NCBI GenBank assembly: GCA_016745075.1
Contig: JADGDD010000001.1
Span: 1,427,125 to 1,491,124, forward strand
Direction: 5' to 3'
DNA length: 64,000 nucleotides
Source: Planctomycetota bacterium
Lineage (GTDB): Bacteria; Planctomycetota; UBA11346
The position numbers and the translations under genes were made by a program. This document shows, piece after piece, positions 43,068-52,514 of the stretch. Numbering within the stretch: the stretch's first letter is position 1; every line of letters begins with the position of its first letter. The notes under the pieces are model-generated. The model made no database searches, had not been told where the DNA came from, and saw only the letters and a list, made by a program, of their open reading frames with translations.

Positions 43068-44225
43068 ATGACACGTCCTGAAGGTTCCAGCTGCACCCGC
43101 CATAGTCCATGTGGGGCAATTATTATTGATCGATACGAACTGCGCAAACATGGTTCGGATAAAAGTACCTACCATCTCGATATCGATATTACTGGTACAT
43201 CCTTAGATTATGAACCAGGTGATGCCGTTGGTATTATTCCGAGAAATGATCCAGACCTAGTAGCGCTTCTGCTTAAACGCTTTGCCTGTGATCCTGAAGC
43301 ACCAGTACAGATAACGAAGAACGACGGCACAGAACACACTGTTGATTTTACAGAAGCGCTGGAAATCTTCAACATCTCAACCGTTACTCGAAAACGTGCA
43401 TTGGCAGCAGCCCAGCGTGCAGGCAATGAAGAGTTTACCGCCCTTTTCGAAGACAAAGTTGCTGCCAAAGAATGGCTCTGGGGCCGCGACCTCTTAGACC
43501 TGTACCAAGCCTTACCAGAACTCACTGATACCCCGCAAGATATTATCAATCAATGCAAACCCTTGGTTCCTCGCCTCTATAGCATTGCTTCAAGCTTAGA
43601 CGCTCACCCCAACCGCGTGCACGTCACACTTGGAATCGTTTCCATTGAGGCACATGGTCGGACCCGCAATGGTGTTGCTTCTAATTATTTGGCCCACTGG
43701 TGCCCTATTGGTCGACACATTCCTTGCTTTATTCACCACGCTAAAAACTTCTCGCTCCCAACCGAGGCCAACACCAACATCATCATGGTTGGCCCCGGCA
43801 CGGGCATTGCACCATTCCGCTCGTTCTTGCAGCAACGGCACCATGAAAACGCTCAAGGCAAAGCATGGCTATTCTTTGGTGATCAACGACAAGCGCATGA
43901 CTTCCTCTACGAAGAAGAGTTGAATCAATATTTGGATGAAGGTAGCCTCCATAATCTTGACCTCGCTTTTTCTCGTGACCAAGACCACAAAGTCTATGTA
44001 CAAAACCGTATGCGTGAACAGGGTGCACAACTCTGGGCATGGCTCAAAGAAGGTGCACACTTCTATGTCTGTGGCGATGCTCGCCGTATGGCAAAAGATG
44101 TAGACCAAGCTCTGCATGAAATTATTAGTGAACATGGCGGCATGAGTATTGATGAAGCAAGTGTATGGATTAAAGCAATGAAAACAGATGGCCGCTACCA
44201 GCGTGACGTGTACGCTATAGGTTAA
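43068..44225 (+). CDS. NADPH-dependent flavin reductase, CysJ-like without flavodoxin domain
   Basis: A 385-residue protein equivalent to the FAD- and NADPH-binding half of sulfite reductase flavoprotein. FAD-binding features are YEPGDAVGIIPRNDP and RLYSIASSLDAHP; NADPH-binding features are GPGTGIAPFRSFLQQR and YVCGDARRMAKDVDQAL. The C-terminal RYQRDVYAIG resembles the aromatic end of FNR-type enzymes. The N-terminal FMN domain of CysJ is absent. It follows the feo genes by 23 bases, so it may reduce ferric iron or a partner protein for iron uptake; no sulfite reductase hemoprotein is nearby. Confidence 0.85.
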   Translation: MTRPEGSSCTRHSPCGAIIIDRYELRKHGSDKSTYHLDIDITGTSLDYEPGDAVGIIPRNDPDLVALLLKRFACDPEAPVQITKNDGTEHTVDFTEALEIFNISTVTRKRALAAAQRAGNEEFTALFEDKVAAKEWLWGRDLLDLYQALPELTDTPQDIINQCKPLVPRLYSIASSLDAHPNRVHVTLGIVSIEAHGRTRNGVASNYLAHWCPIGRHIPCFIHHAKNFSLPTEANTNIIMVGPGTGIAPFRSFLQQRHHENAQGKAWLFFGDQRQAHDFLYEEELNQYLDEGSLHNLDLAFSRDQDHKVYVQNRMREQGAQLWAWLKEGAHFYVCGDARRMAKDVDQALHEIISEHGGMSIDEASVWIKAMKTDGRYQRDVYAIG

Positions 44226-44265
44226 GCAGCATTGTAATAAAGCCGTGCTCAGTTAGCCTACGGTC

Positions 44266-46488
44266 ATGAAAATATACGCATTCTTGTGTTGTATCTGTCT
44301 CTGCGCCTGCTCACAAAGCACCACCAGTACACGCTTGCTACCACAGCACGCCACAAGCCAGACCATTCTGGAAAACTTTACCTATGATTCCCTATGGACA
44401 CTGGGCGGTGCTGGTAATCACGCAGACTTAACATGGACCGCAAACGAAGGGCTGCATGTTCGTGCCTATCAAAATGGCCGTACACATGCTATTATCCGCA
44501 AAGAAGTTGATTGGGATTTATCTAGCATAGATGCGCTCTATCTTAATATTCATAATGCAGGAACAAACGGCAGCGCACACATACACCTAGCCTTCCGTGA
44601 TGAAAAACGAATAGAATACAGTACCACTGCTTATACCCTGCAAACGGGCTGGAATAAACACATTCGTTTTGATCTTGATACACTTGCAAACAAAAATTTA
44701 GCACACCATTGGTCTGCACAACGTCGCCACGTTACCCGCGCTCTTATCTTAATTGAAACCACAGCAGATACAGAACCGGCAGATCTACACATCAGCCAAT
44801 TAAGCTATACTGGCCAAGCTCAAGTGCGCATTGCACCGCCCATTCTTTTTCAAGACCGAACCGTTTCTGCAACAACCGTCGCCCGTTACCAACCCTTTGA
44901 AATAAGCGCTCGGGTTAACCGTGGCCAGCGCTCTGCTTTTCCGCCAGATTATCAAGACCATATGAAACGGTTTTTGCCGAATATGTTGGATGCACGGTTA
45001 CTCGCAACCGATCCACGTGGAACCACACATATCATTCCCGGTTTTTGCAGCGGACTTGATCCTGATGGCTTTCATACCTACACCGCCCGTTTGAGCCCAT
45101 GGATAAGCGGTATCTGGCATTGCCGCTTACAGGTACGTTCCGGTGACAGATGGGACAGCGATGGCAAAACAATTGCGCTCCACTGTAATAACGATGATTA
45201 TAGCATGTCACCAATGACCACCGAGCAGAATGTTTTTGTTAATCAACAGGGTGAATTATTTTATCCACGTGGACAAAACCTCTGCTGGGCAGGAGATTAT
45301 GAACCGTGGTTTGATACCTTAGCTGCAAACGGTGGCAACTGGGCACGCATTTGGATATGTAGTTGGAATTTAGACCTCAGTAATAATGGAGATATGAGTA
45401 CCATTAATTTTACGACGGCCAACGAACTCGATCGTATTTTTGAACTCGCTGAAGCACGCGGCATTCGTATACAATTATGCATATTTTATCACGCCATGCT
45501 TGGATGGGATTGGCAGAAGAGCCCATTTCATAAAACACACAGCGGCCATATTGATGCGCCTGAAAACTTTTGGACTGACTGGCGTTGTAAACAGCAATGC
45601 CGAGAATTGCTTTCATACATCAGTGCTCGTTGGGGGCATAGTCCGGCTTTGTTTGCATGGGAATTATTTAATGAAGCAAATTTAACGCATCGTTGGAAAA
45701 CCGATGATATTGTGACTTGGCATCAAGAGATGTACCAACACCTTCGTGCTGTTGATCCGCATAAACATATGATAACCACCTCTACTCACCGTGTATCAGC
45801 CCTGCCAGAATTATGGAACATCCCATTTGATTTTGTTGGTGCTCACCGCTACCACCCCAACAGCACCCGCGCCAGCAGTGAAGTAGCCACGCACATGAAA
45901 ACAGATAACCGTCCACATTTTCTTGCCGAAGCTGGCGACCAATCCAGAGAACACACCGCCCAACACGATGTAAACGGTTATTATCTTCGCCAAGCGCTCT
46001 GGGAAACATTTTGCCACGGCCACGCGGGTGGACCTATGCCATGGTGGTGGGATGTACATATCAACCCACAACAACATCTCCGTTTCTTAAAAAACTTTAC
46101 TGATGCTACCGCAGGCTTTGACCCACGCGGCCGTACATGGCGGACCATCACCACCCATATTAACGAACAAAGCATTGCTACCATGCGCATCAGCGACAAC
46201 GAAGCATGGATCCATGTATACAATCCGGAACAAGTCACCAGTGATCAAACCCTGCCGCCACCAATGGTTCTCCCGCACGATGAAACACTGAGTATAGCTG
46301 GCCTCAGCTCAGGTACATGGATGATTGAACAAATAGACCCTTGTTGCAGCACCGATACCAGCACCCAAGAACAACAGGTGGTTAACGGCCAACTTGAACT
46401 GTCTCTAAGCGCAACGACCCACAGTATCGTTTTACACCTGACCAAAGAGACGCTTCCTCAACCAGCACTATTTCTGAAAGAGAAATAG
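44266..46488 (+). CDS. Lipoprotein glycoside hydrolase, GH5-like with N-terminal DUF5060-type domain
   Basis: A 740-residue lipoprotein (signal AFLCCICLCAC). After a sugar-binding-like beta domain (about 30-190, ENFTYDSLWTLGGAGNHADL) comes a region of DUF5060 type (about 200-325), then a TIM-barrel with FYPRGQNLCWAGDYE, WARIWICSWN, the acid/base glutamate in WELFNEANLTHRW, and a nucleophile glutamate in HFLAEAGDQSRE; GPMPWWWDVHIN follows. It resembles outer-membrane or periplasmic glycosidases acting on plant or algal polymers. Exact subfamily and substrate are not clear. Confidence 0.82.
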   Translation: MKIYAFLCCICLCACSQSTTSTRLLPQHATSQTILENFTYDSLWTLGGAGNHADLTWTANEGLHVRAYQNGRTHAIIRKEVDWDLSSIDALYLNIHNAGTNGSAHIHLAFRDEKRIEYSTTAYTLQTGWNKHIRFDLDTLANKNLAHHWSAQRRHVTRALILIETTADTEPADLHISQLSYTGQAQVRIAPPILFQDRTVSATTVARYQPFEISARVNRGQRSAFPPDYQDHMKRFLPNMLDARLLATDPRGTTHIIPGFCSGLDPDGFHTYTARLSPWISGIWHCRLQVRSGDRWDSDGKTIALHCNNDDYSMSPMTTEQNVFVNQQGELFYPRGQNLCWAGDYEPWFDTLAANGGNWARIWICSWNLDLSNNGDMSTINFTTANELDRIFELAEARGIRIQLCIFYHAMLGWDWQKSPFHKTHSGHIDAPENFWTDWRCKQQCRELLSYISARWGHSPALFAWELFNEANLTHRWKTDDIVTWHQEMYQHLRAVDPHKHMITTSTHRVSALPELWNIPFDFVGAHRYHPNSTRASSEVATHMKTDNRPHFLAEAGDQSREHTAQHDVNGYYLRQALWETFCHGHAGGPMPWWWDVHINPQQHLRFLKNFTDATAGFDPRGRTWRTITTHINEQSIATMRISDNEAWIHVYNPEQVTSDQTLPPPMVLPHDETLSIAGLSSGTWMIEQIDPCCSTDTSTQEQQVVNGQLELSLSATTHSIVLHLTKETLPQPALFLKEK

Positions 46489-46498
46489 CCTCTTCAAC

Positions 46499-46522
46499 AA
46501 TATCTAAGACAATATCTAAGAC
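46499..46522. repeat. 12-base tandem duplication at the ABC-F gene end
   Basis: AATATCTAAGAC occurs twice in direct succession (46499-46510 and 46511-46522), spanning the stop codon of the ABC-F gene in the 27-base convergent gap. It looks like a recent slippage product. Confidence 0.7.
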
Positions 46523-48315
46523 AAAGCCTCTATAGAAGCCAGTACAGCCATCCACTCTTCTTCGAGTTTTTCTAATTTTGTAACATGAGCCTGTCTTTGT
46601 TTGGTCTGTTTGGTCTGTTTGGTGATGTCATCAGTGGGCGTTGCGGCGGCAAGCTGTTCATCCAACTGCACTTTTCCTTTTTCATACTTAGCTATTTGTC
46701 GCTCTAGGCTTGCTGATTTTTTATTGAGGTCGTACAACTCACGAGCCACTTTTTTCTTATGGGCTTTTTCTTCTTCTGCCGAAGGAGCTCCAATACTCTC
46801 ATTGGCAGTATCACCACGGAGCCCTTGATCTATTTCTTGTTGTACGCGATAAAACCAATCGTCCCAACTGCCTGGATACGAGGTCACGGAACCATCACGC
46901 ACTTCTATAATGGAGGTTGCAACCTTTGCCACAAAGTCTCGGTCATGGCATACCAAAATGACGGTTCCTGCAAATTCACAGAGGGCATCCCCCAAGGCAC
47001 CAATAGACTCCACGTCTAAGTGGTTGGTTGGTTCGTCTAAAACTAACACATTTGGTTTGCCCAGTAAAATACCCGCTAAACAGAGACGGGCTCGCTCACC
47101 ACCTGATAATATTTTCACTGGTTTAAGAATATCATCACCTTGGAATAAAAAACTTCCGGCCGTGTCTTGCACTTGTTGGGTTGAAGTGCCGGGCATCGCC
47201 ACCCGCAATAAATAGGTTTGTACGGTTTCATCTTCTGGGATACTGCCGTATACATGCTGGGCATATACAGACAACTCACAACCGTGGCCCCAACGCATAC
47301 TCCCTGATTTTGCAGGCAAAGAATCGGTAATACTCCGAACAAATGTGGTTTTTCCTTGTCCATTGTCCCCAATAATCACGACACGCTCACCATGATCAAT
47401 TTCAAGGTTGATGTCGGTGGCAATATCACAGTCGGGATAGCCAATGGTCATGTTTGTACAACGAACGGCGGTGCCACGACGCACCTCAATTTCTGGAAAA
47501 CGCAAACGCACCACCCGCGCATCTTCCACGCTGGTATCCTCATCCTGCAAACGATCTAATTGTTTTTGTTTATTACGAGCTTGGGCGGCGGTACCAGCGC
47601 TGGCTCTATTTTTATCAACAAAGGTTTGTAATTGTTTGCGTTTAATCGCAACGGCTGCGTTTGCACGCTTGGCATGCTCTAATTGCTCTTCCCGCGCGAG
47701 TAAATATTTTTGAATGGAACTGGGGTGAAAGACTAATTTCTGACGCTCAACAGATAAGGTGGCGGTACACGTATTCATTAAAAAGCGACGGTCATGCGAG
47801 ACGATTAAAGCGCCGCCTTTGAAATCTTTTAAGAATGATTCAAGCAATAACTGCGTTCGTAAATCAAGGAAGTTGGTTGGCTCATCAAGGATTAAAAAAT
47901 TAGGTTCCTCTAAAAGCATACTGGTTAATTTTACACGTGTACGATACCCACCAGATAAAGACATGACCTGCATATCAAGACGGTCATTACCAATGGCAAA
48001 ACGTGCCGCCACTTCTGCACAGCGCCAATCCGGACGACCACTCTTACGCTCTAAGTAAGCGATAACCGTTTCACCTTCAAGGAAGTCATCATGCTGCTGC
48101 AAGTGGCTTAAGACCAAATCGTCATGCTGCCAAATAGCACCACTATCTAATTCTTCCAAACCAAGAATCATACGGCACAAGGTTGATTTACCCGCGCCAT
48201 TACGGCCAACCACACCAATTTTATACTGGTCAGTTAAATCAACACTCGCCTCATCAAATAGGACACGCCCATTATAAGCCTTGTGGATATTCGTTACGCG
48301 CAGCAGGGTTGGCAT
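46516..48315 (-). CDS. ABC-F family ATPase
   Basis: A 599-residue protein with two ABC ATPase domains and no membrane helices. Walker A copies are GRNGAGKST and GDNGQGKTT; signatures are LSGGYRTRVKL and LSGGERARLCLA; Walker B copies are LILDEPTNFLDL and LVLDEPTNHLDV. An inter-domain linker and a charged coiled-coil C-terminus (about residues 540-599, with a KQTKQTKQ slippage repeat) follow. ABC-F proteins act on ribosomes, in translation control or antibiotic resistance. ATG 48315 was chosen because it begins the family's MPTLLRVTNIHKAYNG; the upstream frame is unrelated. Confidence 0.95.
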   Translation of the reverse strand: MPTLLRVTNIHKAYNGRVLFDEASVDLTDQYKIGVVGRNGAGKSTLCRMILGLEELDSGAIWQHDDLVLSHLQQHDDFLEGETVIAYLERKSGRPDWRCAEVAARFAIGNDRLDMQVMSLSGGYRTRVKLTSMLLEEPNFLILDEPTNFLDLRTQLLLESFLKDFKGGALIVSHDRRFLMNTCTATLSVERQKLVFHPSSIQKYLLAREEQLEHAKRANAAVAIKRKQLQTFVDKNRASAGTAAQARNKQKQLDRLQDEDTSVEDARVVRLRFPEIEVRRGTAVRCTNMTIGYPDCDIATDINLEIDHGERVVIIGDNGQGKTTFVRSITDSLPAKSGSMRWGHGCELSVYAQHVYGSIPEDETVQTYLLRVAMPGTSTQQVQDTAGSFLFQGDDILKPVKILSGGERARLCLAGILLGKPNVLVLDEPTNHLDVESIGALGDALCEFAGTVILVCHDRDFVAKVATSIIEVRDGSVTSYPGSWDDWFYRVQQEIDQGLRGDTANESIGAPSAEEEKAHKKKVARELYDLNKKSASLERQIAKYEKGKVQLDEQLAAATPTDDITKQTKQTKQRQAHVTKLEKLEEEWMAVLASIEALS

Positions 48316-48415
48316 ACAGTCTTCTTCTCCGTTGAAGCCACAAATATGAGAGCAGACCACATTTGTCCAGTGAGAGACTGACTTTTTGAGAAAGCGAATG
48401 AGCGGTAAGACGACT

Positions 48416-48766
48416 CTATTTATACTGTAGATGAACAGCAAGTGCAGGCGCTAAGACCAACTTACATTCCAAACTTAACTGACCTTGAGTAATACTATGC
48501 AAGTTCCCTTCAATTCCATTCTTCTGATATTTTTTATCAACAGCAAGACACGACAGATAACAGGCTTGTTTATGGTCTGTAATTGATCGAGCTATACCAA
48601 TCAATTTATTCTTATCCCAGGCTGTTATCACCAGATTGCTACTGATTGGCTTCTCCATCCATTTGGGAATATCTACTTCTCTTGGATGCTCATAAAGCGA
48701 CCGGTGCTCTAAATCAATAAACTCCGCAACAGAAACTGGATGATTTATTTTATAGCGAATATCCAT
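48416..48766 (-). pseudogene. Truncated GNAT acetyltransferase
   Basis: A 116-residue protein matching small GNAT acetyltransferases: YKINHPVSVAEFIDL, NLVITAWDKNKLIGIARSIT and ACYLSCLAVDKKYQKNGIEG. The acetyl-CoA loop (normally Q/R-x-x-G-x-G/A) is altered to KNGIEG. The frame stops after LAPALAVHLQYK, about 20-25 residues before homologues normally end. It is therefore probably non-functional or decaying. It has its own upstream region and may have been acquired. Confidence 0.65.
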
Positions 48767-48954
48767 AAAGCCCTCCTTATGCCTATTCTCTGTGTACTAC
48801 AACCACCACGCTCAACCTGCCCGTGCCACTTACAAAAAATGAGTTCTGACCACCCCACCTTTGACTCCTTATCTTTCCGTTTTCTTGTGTAGTGATATAT
48901 CACAACAATAAAAATCGTCAACTAGCCTTTTCCCTTCTCTTGTTATCCTTTCCT

Positions 48955-49302
48955 ATGATTTTATCAGCATTCGGACAACTCTTTGAAAGCATTCGTATCA
49001 AGCGAGGTATCAAAAAAACAGATTTTGCTCGGGCTGCTGGTATCACCGACAGGTCTGTGTTAACACACAGTCTCAAAGCAAAATCTGAACCAGGAGCCTA
49101 CGCTCCCCGTCCGGAATGGCTGCCAATCTGGGCTGATCTAATGGAACTAGAAGGCGCAGACAGAGATTGGTTTATTTTGCTTGGCTACCTTGCACGTTGC
49201 GGACCCGAAGCAGAACAACTAGCAGTAAGCATGTTTGCTCAAAAAGAAACAGAAGCAACTGATATGTACATTCGACGGGTAGCAGATGGAAACACCCCAT
49301 AA
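48955..49302 (+). CDS. HTH-domain hypothetical protein
   Basis: A 115-residue protein. A helix-turn-helix of lambda-repressor type is suggested by FESIRIKRGIKKTDFARAAGITDRSVL; an acidic helical C-terminal half follows (DLMELEGADRDWFILLGYLA). It probably binds DNA. The ATG at 48955 is preferred to a GTG at 48892 that would add 21 unlikely residues; no good ribosome-binding site is visible for either. Function and partners are unknown. Confidence 0.6.
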   Translation: MILSAFGQLFESIRIKRGIKKTDFARAAGITDRSVLTHSLKAKSEPGAYAPRPEWLPIWADLMELEGADRDWFILLGYLARCGPEAEQLAVSMFAQKETEATDMYIRRVADGNTP

Positions 49303-49381
49303 GCAGAACTCCCAGTAGACGCACCAAATAGACAGATAACTTCCTTCTAGCGTTTTGCAGCAAGACATAATCCTGTCACCT

Positions 49382-50371
49382 ATGACTGAAGAAAACAACA
49401 AACGCTGGTATCACTATGGGCTCTGCGGGATTGCTATGGGTACGGCTGATGCCGTGCCAGGTGTCTCTGGCGGCACCATTGCTTTAATACTTGGTATTTA
49501 TGATGATTTTATTGGCGCACTTGGGAACATTCTGGCGGTAGTACGTACGCCAACCCAGCCAGCAGCATGGCGTAGCTGCTCTGCCGGCCTGCGCATTATT
49601 CTTCCTTTGGGTATCTGCTTACTAGCAGCTTTATTCATTGCCAGTAAGATACTGGTTGGTACTGGCATTCATGCAGCAAAAGATGCCTGCAACAATGACT
49701 TGGCCGCAGTTGCGGTGTATGTTCAAGATCACCCACCAAGTGGTCTATTAATGAACCCACATACGGCCCCACTTGTTTTCGCATTTTTCTTTGGCTTGGT
49801 CTTTATGTCGCTCTCTGAGCCATGGAAGCAACGCAGCACCAGTAAGAGCTCTGATTGGCTGCTTGCTGGATTCGCTGCCTGTCTTACCGCTTGGATCTCT
49901 CTCAGCCCAGCCACAGGTGGCAGTAGCCACCCTGCGGCTCTTGTTGGTGCTGGTGCCTTGGCTATTATGGTGATGTTGCTCCCTGGCATTAGTGGCAGTC
50001 TGGCACTACTTATTCTAGGTATGTATCAACCTATTGTTGCGGCGGTTCACAATCGTGAGCTGGGCACTCTTACCTATGTCGCCATTGGTGCGGTACTTGG
50101 TGCTGCCCTGTTTATTCCACTTCTCAAACGTCTACTCGCCATTGCCCATGACCGAACAATGGCAACGCTCAGTGGCTTGATGGCTGGGAGTCTGGTAGCT
50201 CTGTGGCCGTGGAAAGCCCATTATATTCCGGAACTCATTGGGGAAATTGGCCCCATGCAACCACAGGCACCGTTCGGTAGCTGGTGGTGGTGCATCTGCT
50301 GTGCAGCCCTTGGTGCGGGAATTATTCTTTTGGGAGCTGTTGTATCAAAAAAGAGTACCATTCATACATAA
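49382..50371 (+). CDS. DUF368 family membrane protein, undecaprenyl-phosphate translocase-like (PopT)
   Basis: A 329-residue polytopic membrane protein, about nine helices. Family marks: GIAMGTADAVPGVSGGTIALILGIY near the N-terminus and the repeat VMLLPGISGSLALLILGMY in the second half. DUF368 members were shown to return undecaprenyl phosphate, the lipid carrier of cell-wall synthesis, to the cytoplasmic face of the membrane. ATG 49382 was chosen; the upstream TTG frame is not supported by a ribosome-binding site. It precedes a C-terminal processing protease gene. Confidence 0.9.
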   Translation: MTEENNKRWYHYGLCGIAMGTADAVPGVSGGTIALILGIYDDFIGALGNILAVVRTPTQPAAWRSCSAGLRIILPLGICLLAALFIASKILVGTGIHAAKDACNNDLAAVAVYVQDHPPSGLLMNPHTAPLVFAFFFGLVFMSLSEPWKQRSTSKSSDWLLAGFAACLTAWISLSPATGGSSHPAALVGAGALAIMVMLLPGISGSLALLILGMYQPIVAAVHNRELGTLTYVAIGAVLGAALFIPLLKRLLAIAHDRTMATLSGLMAGSLVALWPWKAHYIPELIGEIGPMQPQAPFGSWWWCICCAALGAGIILLGAVVSKKSTIHT

Positions 50372-50442
50372 AAGAACCAATGGCCTCTACCCAATGATTG
50401 CTTTTCTATAGCGCTTGGCACGGCTATAGCGTATACTGAACT

Positions 50443-51747
50443 ATGCATATTTTCCGATCTATCCTCTCTGCTGGGCTGAGTGGCCTTGCCCTGTGTACTG
50501 CTGTAAGCCTCTCTCTCTTCACCCCTCTTACAGCGGAAACCACCAGTTCAGATACCACAGAACTGGTTGAACGCCTGTCTAAATTAGAAGAAGTCACCCG
50601 TACCATTCAGCGCGAGTATGTGCAACTTATTAGCCGTGAGAAGATTTGGAATGGTGCCATTCGTGGTATGGTAGAGGGGCTGGATTCTTGGTCTACATAC
50701 ATGACTCATGACGAGGTTGTGCTCTATACCAAACTCAACAGCGGCCAAGGTAATGGGTTCGGTTTTGATTGGCGCTATTCTACGGAAAATAAATACGTTG
50801 AGATTATTCGCGTCATTCCCGGCAGCCCTGCCTATGATGCGGGCTTTGTTGCTGGTGATATTATTATTCAATTAAACGATCATGACCTGAGCGTAACCAC
50901 ACGTGCACAAGCTCGTGAGCTATTTAATATGTCTGAGGAATCTATTACGCTTGAAGTCATTCAAGCTGATAAGCAACACATGACCGAAACCCTCAAACGA
51001 CGAGACATGATTGATAATGGTGTTTCCACTGGCCGCATGCTCACCGATTCTATTGGTCTTATTGCAGTGACCCGCTTCCGTGGGCGCATGCAAACCGATA
51101 AAAAAACAACCATGACGATTACCGCACAGGCCTTCCGTGATGAACTGGATAGGCTTAGCGATCAAGGCATGCGCGCCCTGATTCTTGATCTACGCGGAAA
51201 CGGTGGTGGCAATCTTCTTGCTGCAACCGAAGTCGCTGACTGTTTCCTCAATGAAAGCCACAACGGAGACACTATTATTGTTGAACAACTCAACCGAAAT
51301 AGTGGTCGTGAGCACCCTGTTTATATTGCCCATAGTAGCAATACTTACCCCAATTGGCCCATTGTTATCCTAACGGATCACAACACCGCCTCTAGTGCTG
51401 AAATTCTTGCAGCGGCCCTCCAAGACCACAAACGCGCCACCCTCATTGGTGAAACCACCACTGGTAAAGACAGCGTGCAAGAGCTGTTCGTGCTTGAAAA
51501 AGGTGATGCTATTCTCTTAACCATCGCTCATTATCGCACACCGGCAGGCCGAATCCTTGGCGGCACTGGGGTTACACCAGACATTTCTATTCCACAAGAT
51601 CCGCTTATTCACTTACACATCTCACAGCGCGAGCGTTTACGTGCGGCAGGTCAGCCACTTCCTGCCCACCTCCGCACGATTTCTGACCCAACCATACATT
51701 ATGCTCAAGCCATGCTCACAGGCACCCTCATCCATATGAACGAATAA
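50443..51747 (+). CDS. C-terminal processing protease, S41 family
   Basis: A 434-residue periplasmic serine protease with a signal peptide (LSGLALCTAVSLSLFTPLTA). Domains: an N-terminal helical part, a PDZ domain (VIPGSPAYDAGFVAGDIIIQ, about residues 105-185), and a tail-specific protease core with LILDLRGNGGGNLLAATEVA, the catalytic serine S318 in TASSAEI and lysine K342 in TTTGKDSVQ. It degrades or matures envelope proteins by recognition of their C-termini. The gene is complete and follows the DUF368 gene by 71 bases. Confidence 0.94.
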   Translation: MHIFRSILSAGLSGLALCTAVSLSLFTPLTAETTSSDTTELVERLSKLEEVTRTIQREYVQLISREKIWNGAIRGMVEGLDSWSTYMTHDEVVLYTKLNSGQGNGFGFDWRYSTENKYVEIIRVIPGSPAYDAGFVAGDIIIQLNDHDLSVTTRAQARELFNMSEESITLEVIQADKQHMTETLKRRDMIDNGVSTGRMLTDSIGLIAVTRFRGRMQTDKKTTMTITAQAFRDELDRLSDQGMRALILDLRGNGGGNLLAATEVADCFLNESHNGDTIIVEQLNRNSGREHPVYIAHSSNTYPNWPIVILTDHNTASSAEILAAALQDHKRATLIGETTTGKDSVQELFVLEKGDAILLTIAHYRTPAGRILGGTGVTPDISIPQDPLIHLHISQRERLRAAGQPLPAHLRTISDPTIHYAQAMLTGTLIHMNE

Positions 51748-51787
51748 CGCACATTGCTCTAGCCCCGAAAGAACTACGCTAGAAAGT

Positions 51788-52510
51788 ATGTTATCTGATT
51801 TTGAACAACCCAATCTGGAACACAGCCCAGAAGAACACGACCAAGAAGCCGTAGCCTCTGGGAGTACCGAACAAGACATAGCCGCCCTCCTAGCGGCACA
51901 ACAAAAATGGTCTACGCCTGCTGGCCCCTGTTTGGATATAGGCTGCGGCACTGGCCGTCATGTCCGTGCTCTGCGCAAAGCTGGGCAGGAAACCATAGGC
52001 GTTGATCTTGACCAACGGATGATCGATGCCTGCATCACCACAGACCCCAGCCATGCTCCCAGCTATCTTCAGGCAGATGCAACCGCCCTCCACATAGACC
52101 AATTATTTTCTACGATCTCTCTCTTTAACCGTAGCTTGGTGTGTTTCCATTCCCACCAACAGGCGAGCGGGCTCTTTGCATCTGTTGCCAAACATCTCCT
52201 GCCAGGCGGAATCTTTATCATCGATAACTGCTGCACCGTGCTCTGGGATCAAGTTCGAGAAGGTTATTTTGCCGATGGCCTATCTGATGATGGCAGCGAA
52301 CAGATGTTCTTTATTGCTGGTGAAAACCGATTTTGCTGGCGACGTGGTGCAAGTGTAGATCCTAAATCATGGCTCCCCAAACCTACCGACCGTATCTTCC
52401 GCCTTTGGAGCCTTGGGGAAGTTGCGCTTGCCGCTACAGGAGCGGGGCTTGCATTGTGCGACCTGAGCGCCGATACTCCCTACCTCATCCTGCAACGTCC
52501 GGAGGCATGA
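51788..52510 (+). CDS. SAM-dependent methyltransferase
   Basis: A 240-residue class I methyltransferase. The SAM-binding motif I is CLDIGCGTGRHVRALRKAG, followed by TIGVDLDQRMIDACI (motif II) and LLPGGIFIIDNC (post-motif strand). It is a cytoplasmic enzyme of unknown substrate. Its stop codon lies four bases before the GTG of the next gene, which uses a GGAGG within this gene's end, so the two are translationally linked. Confidence 0.88.
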   Translation: MLSDFEQPNLEHSPEEHDQEAVASGSTEQDIAALLAAQQKWSTPAGPCLDIGCGTGRHVRALRKAGQETIGVDLDQRMIDACITTDPSHAPSYLQADATALHIDQLFSTISLFNRSLVCFHSHQQASGLFASVAKHLLPGGIFIIDNCCTVLWDQVREGYFADGLSDDGSEQMFFIAGENRFCWRRGASVDPKSWLPKPTDRIFRLWSLGEVALAATGAGLALCDLSADTPYLILQRPEA

Positions 52511-52514
52511 TCCC

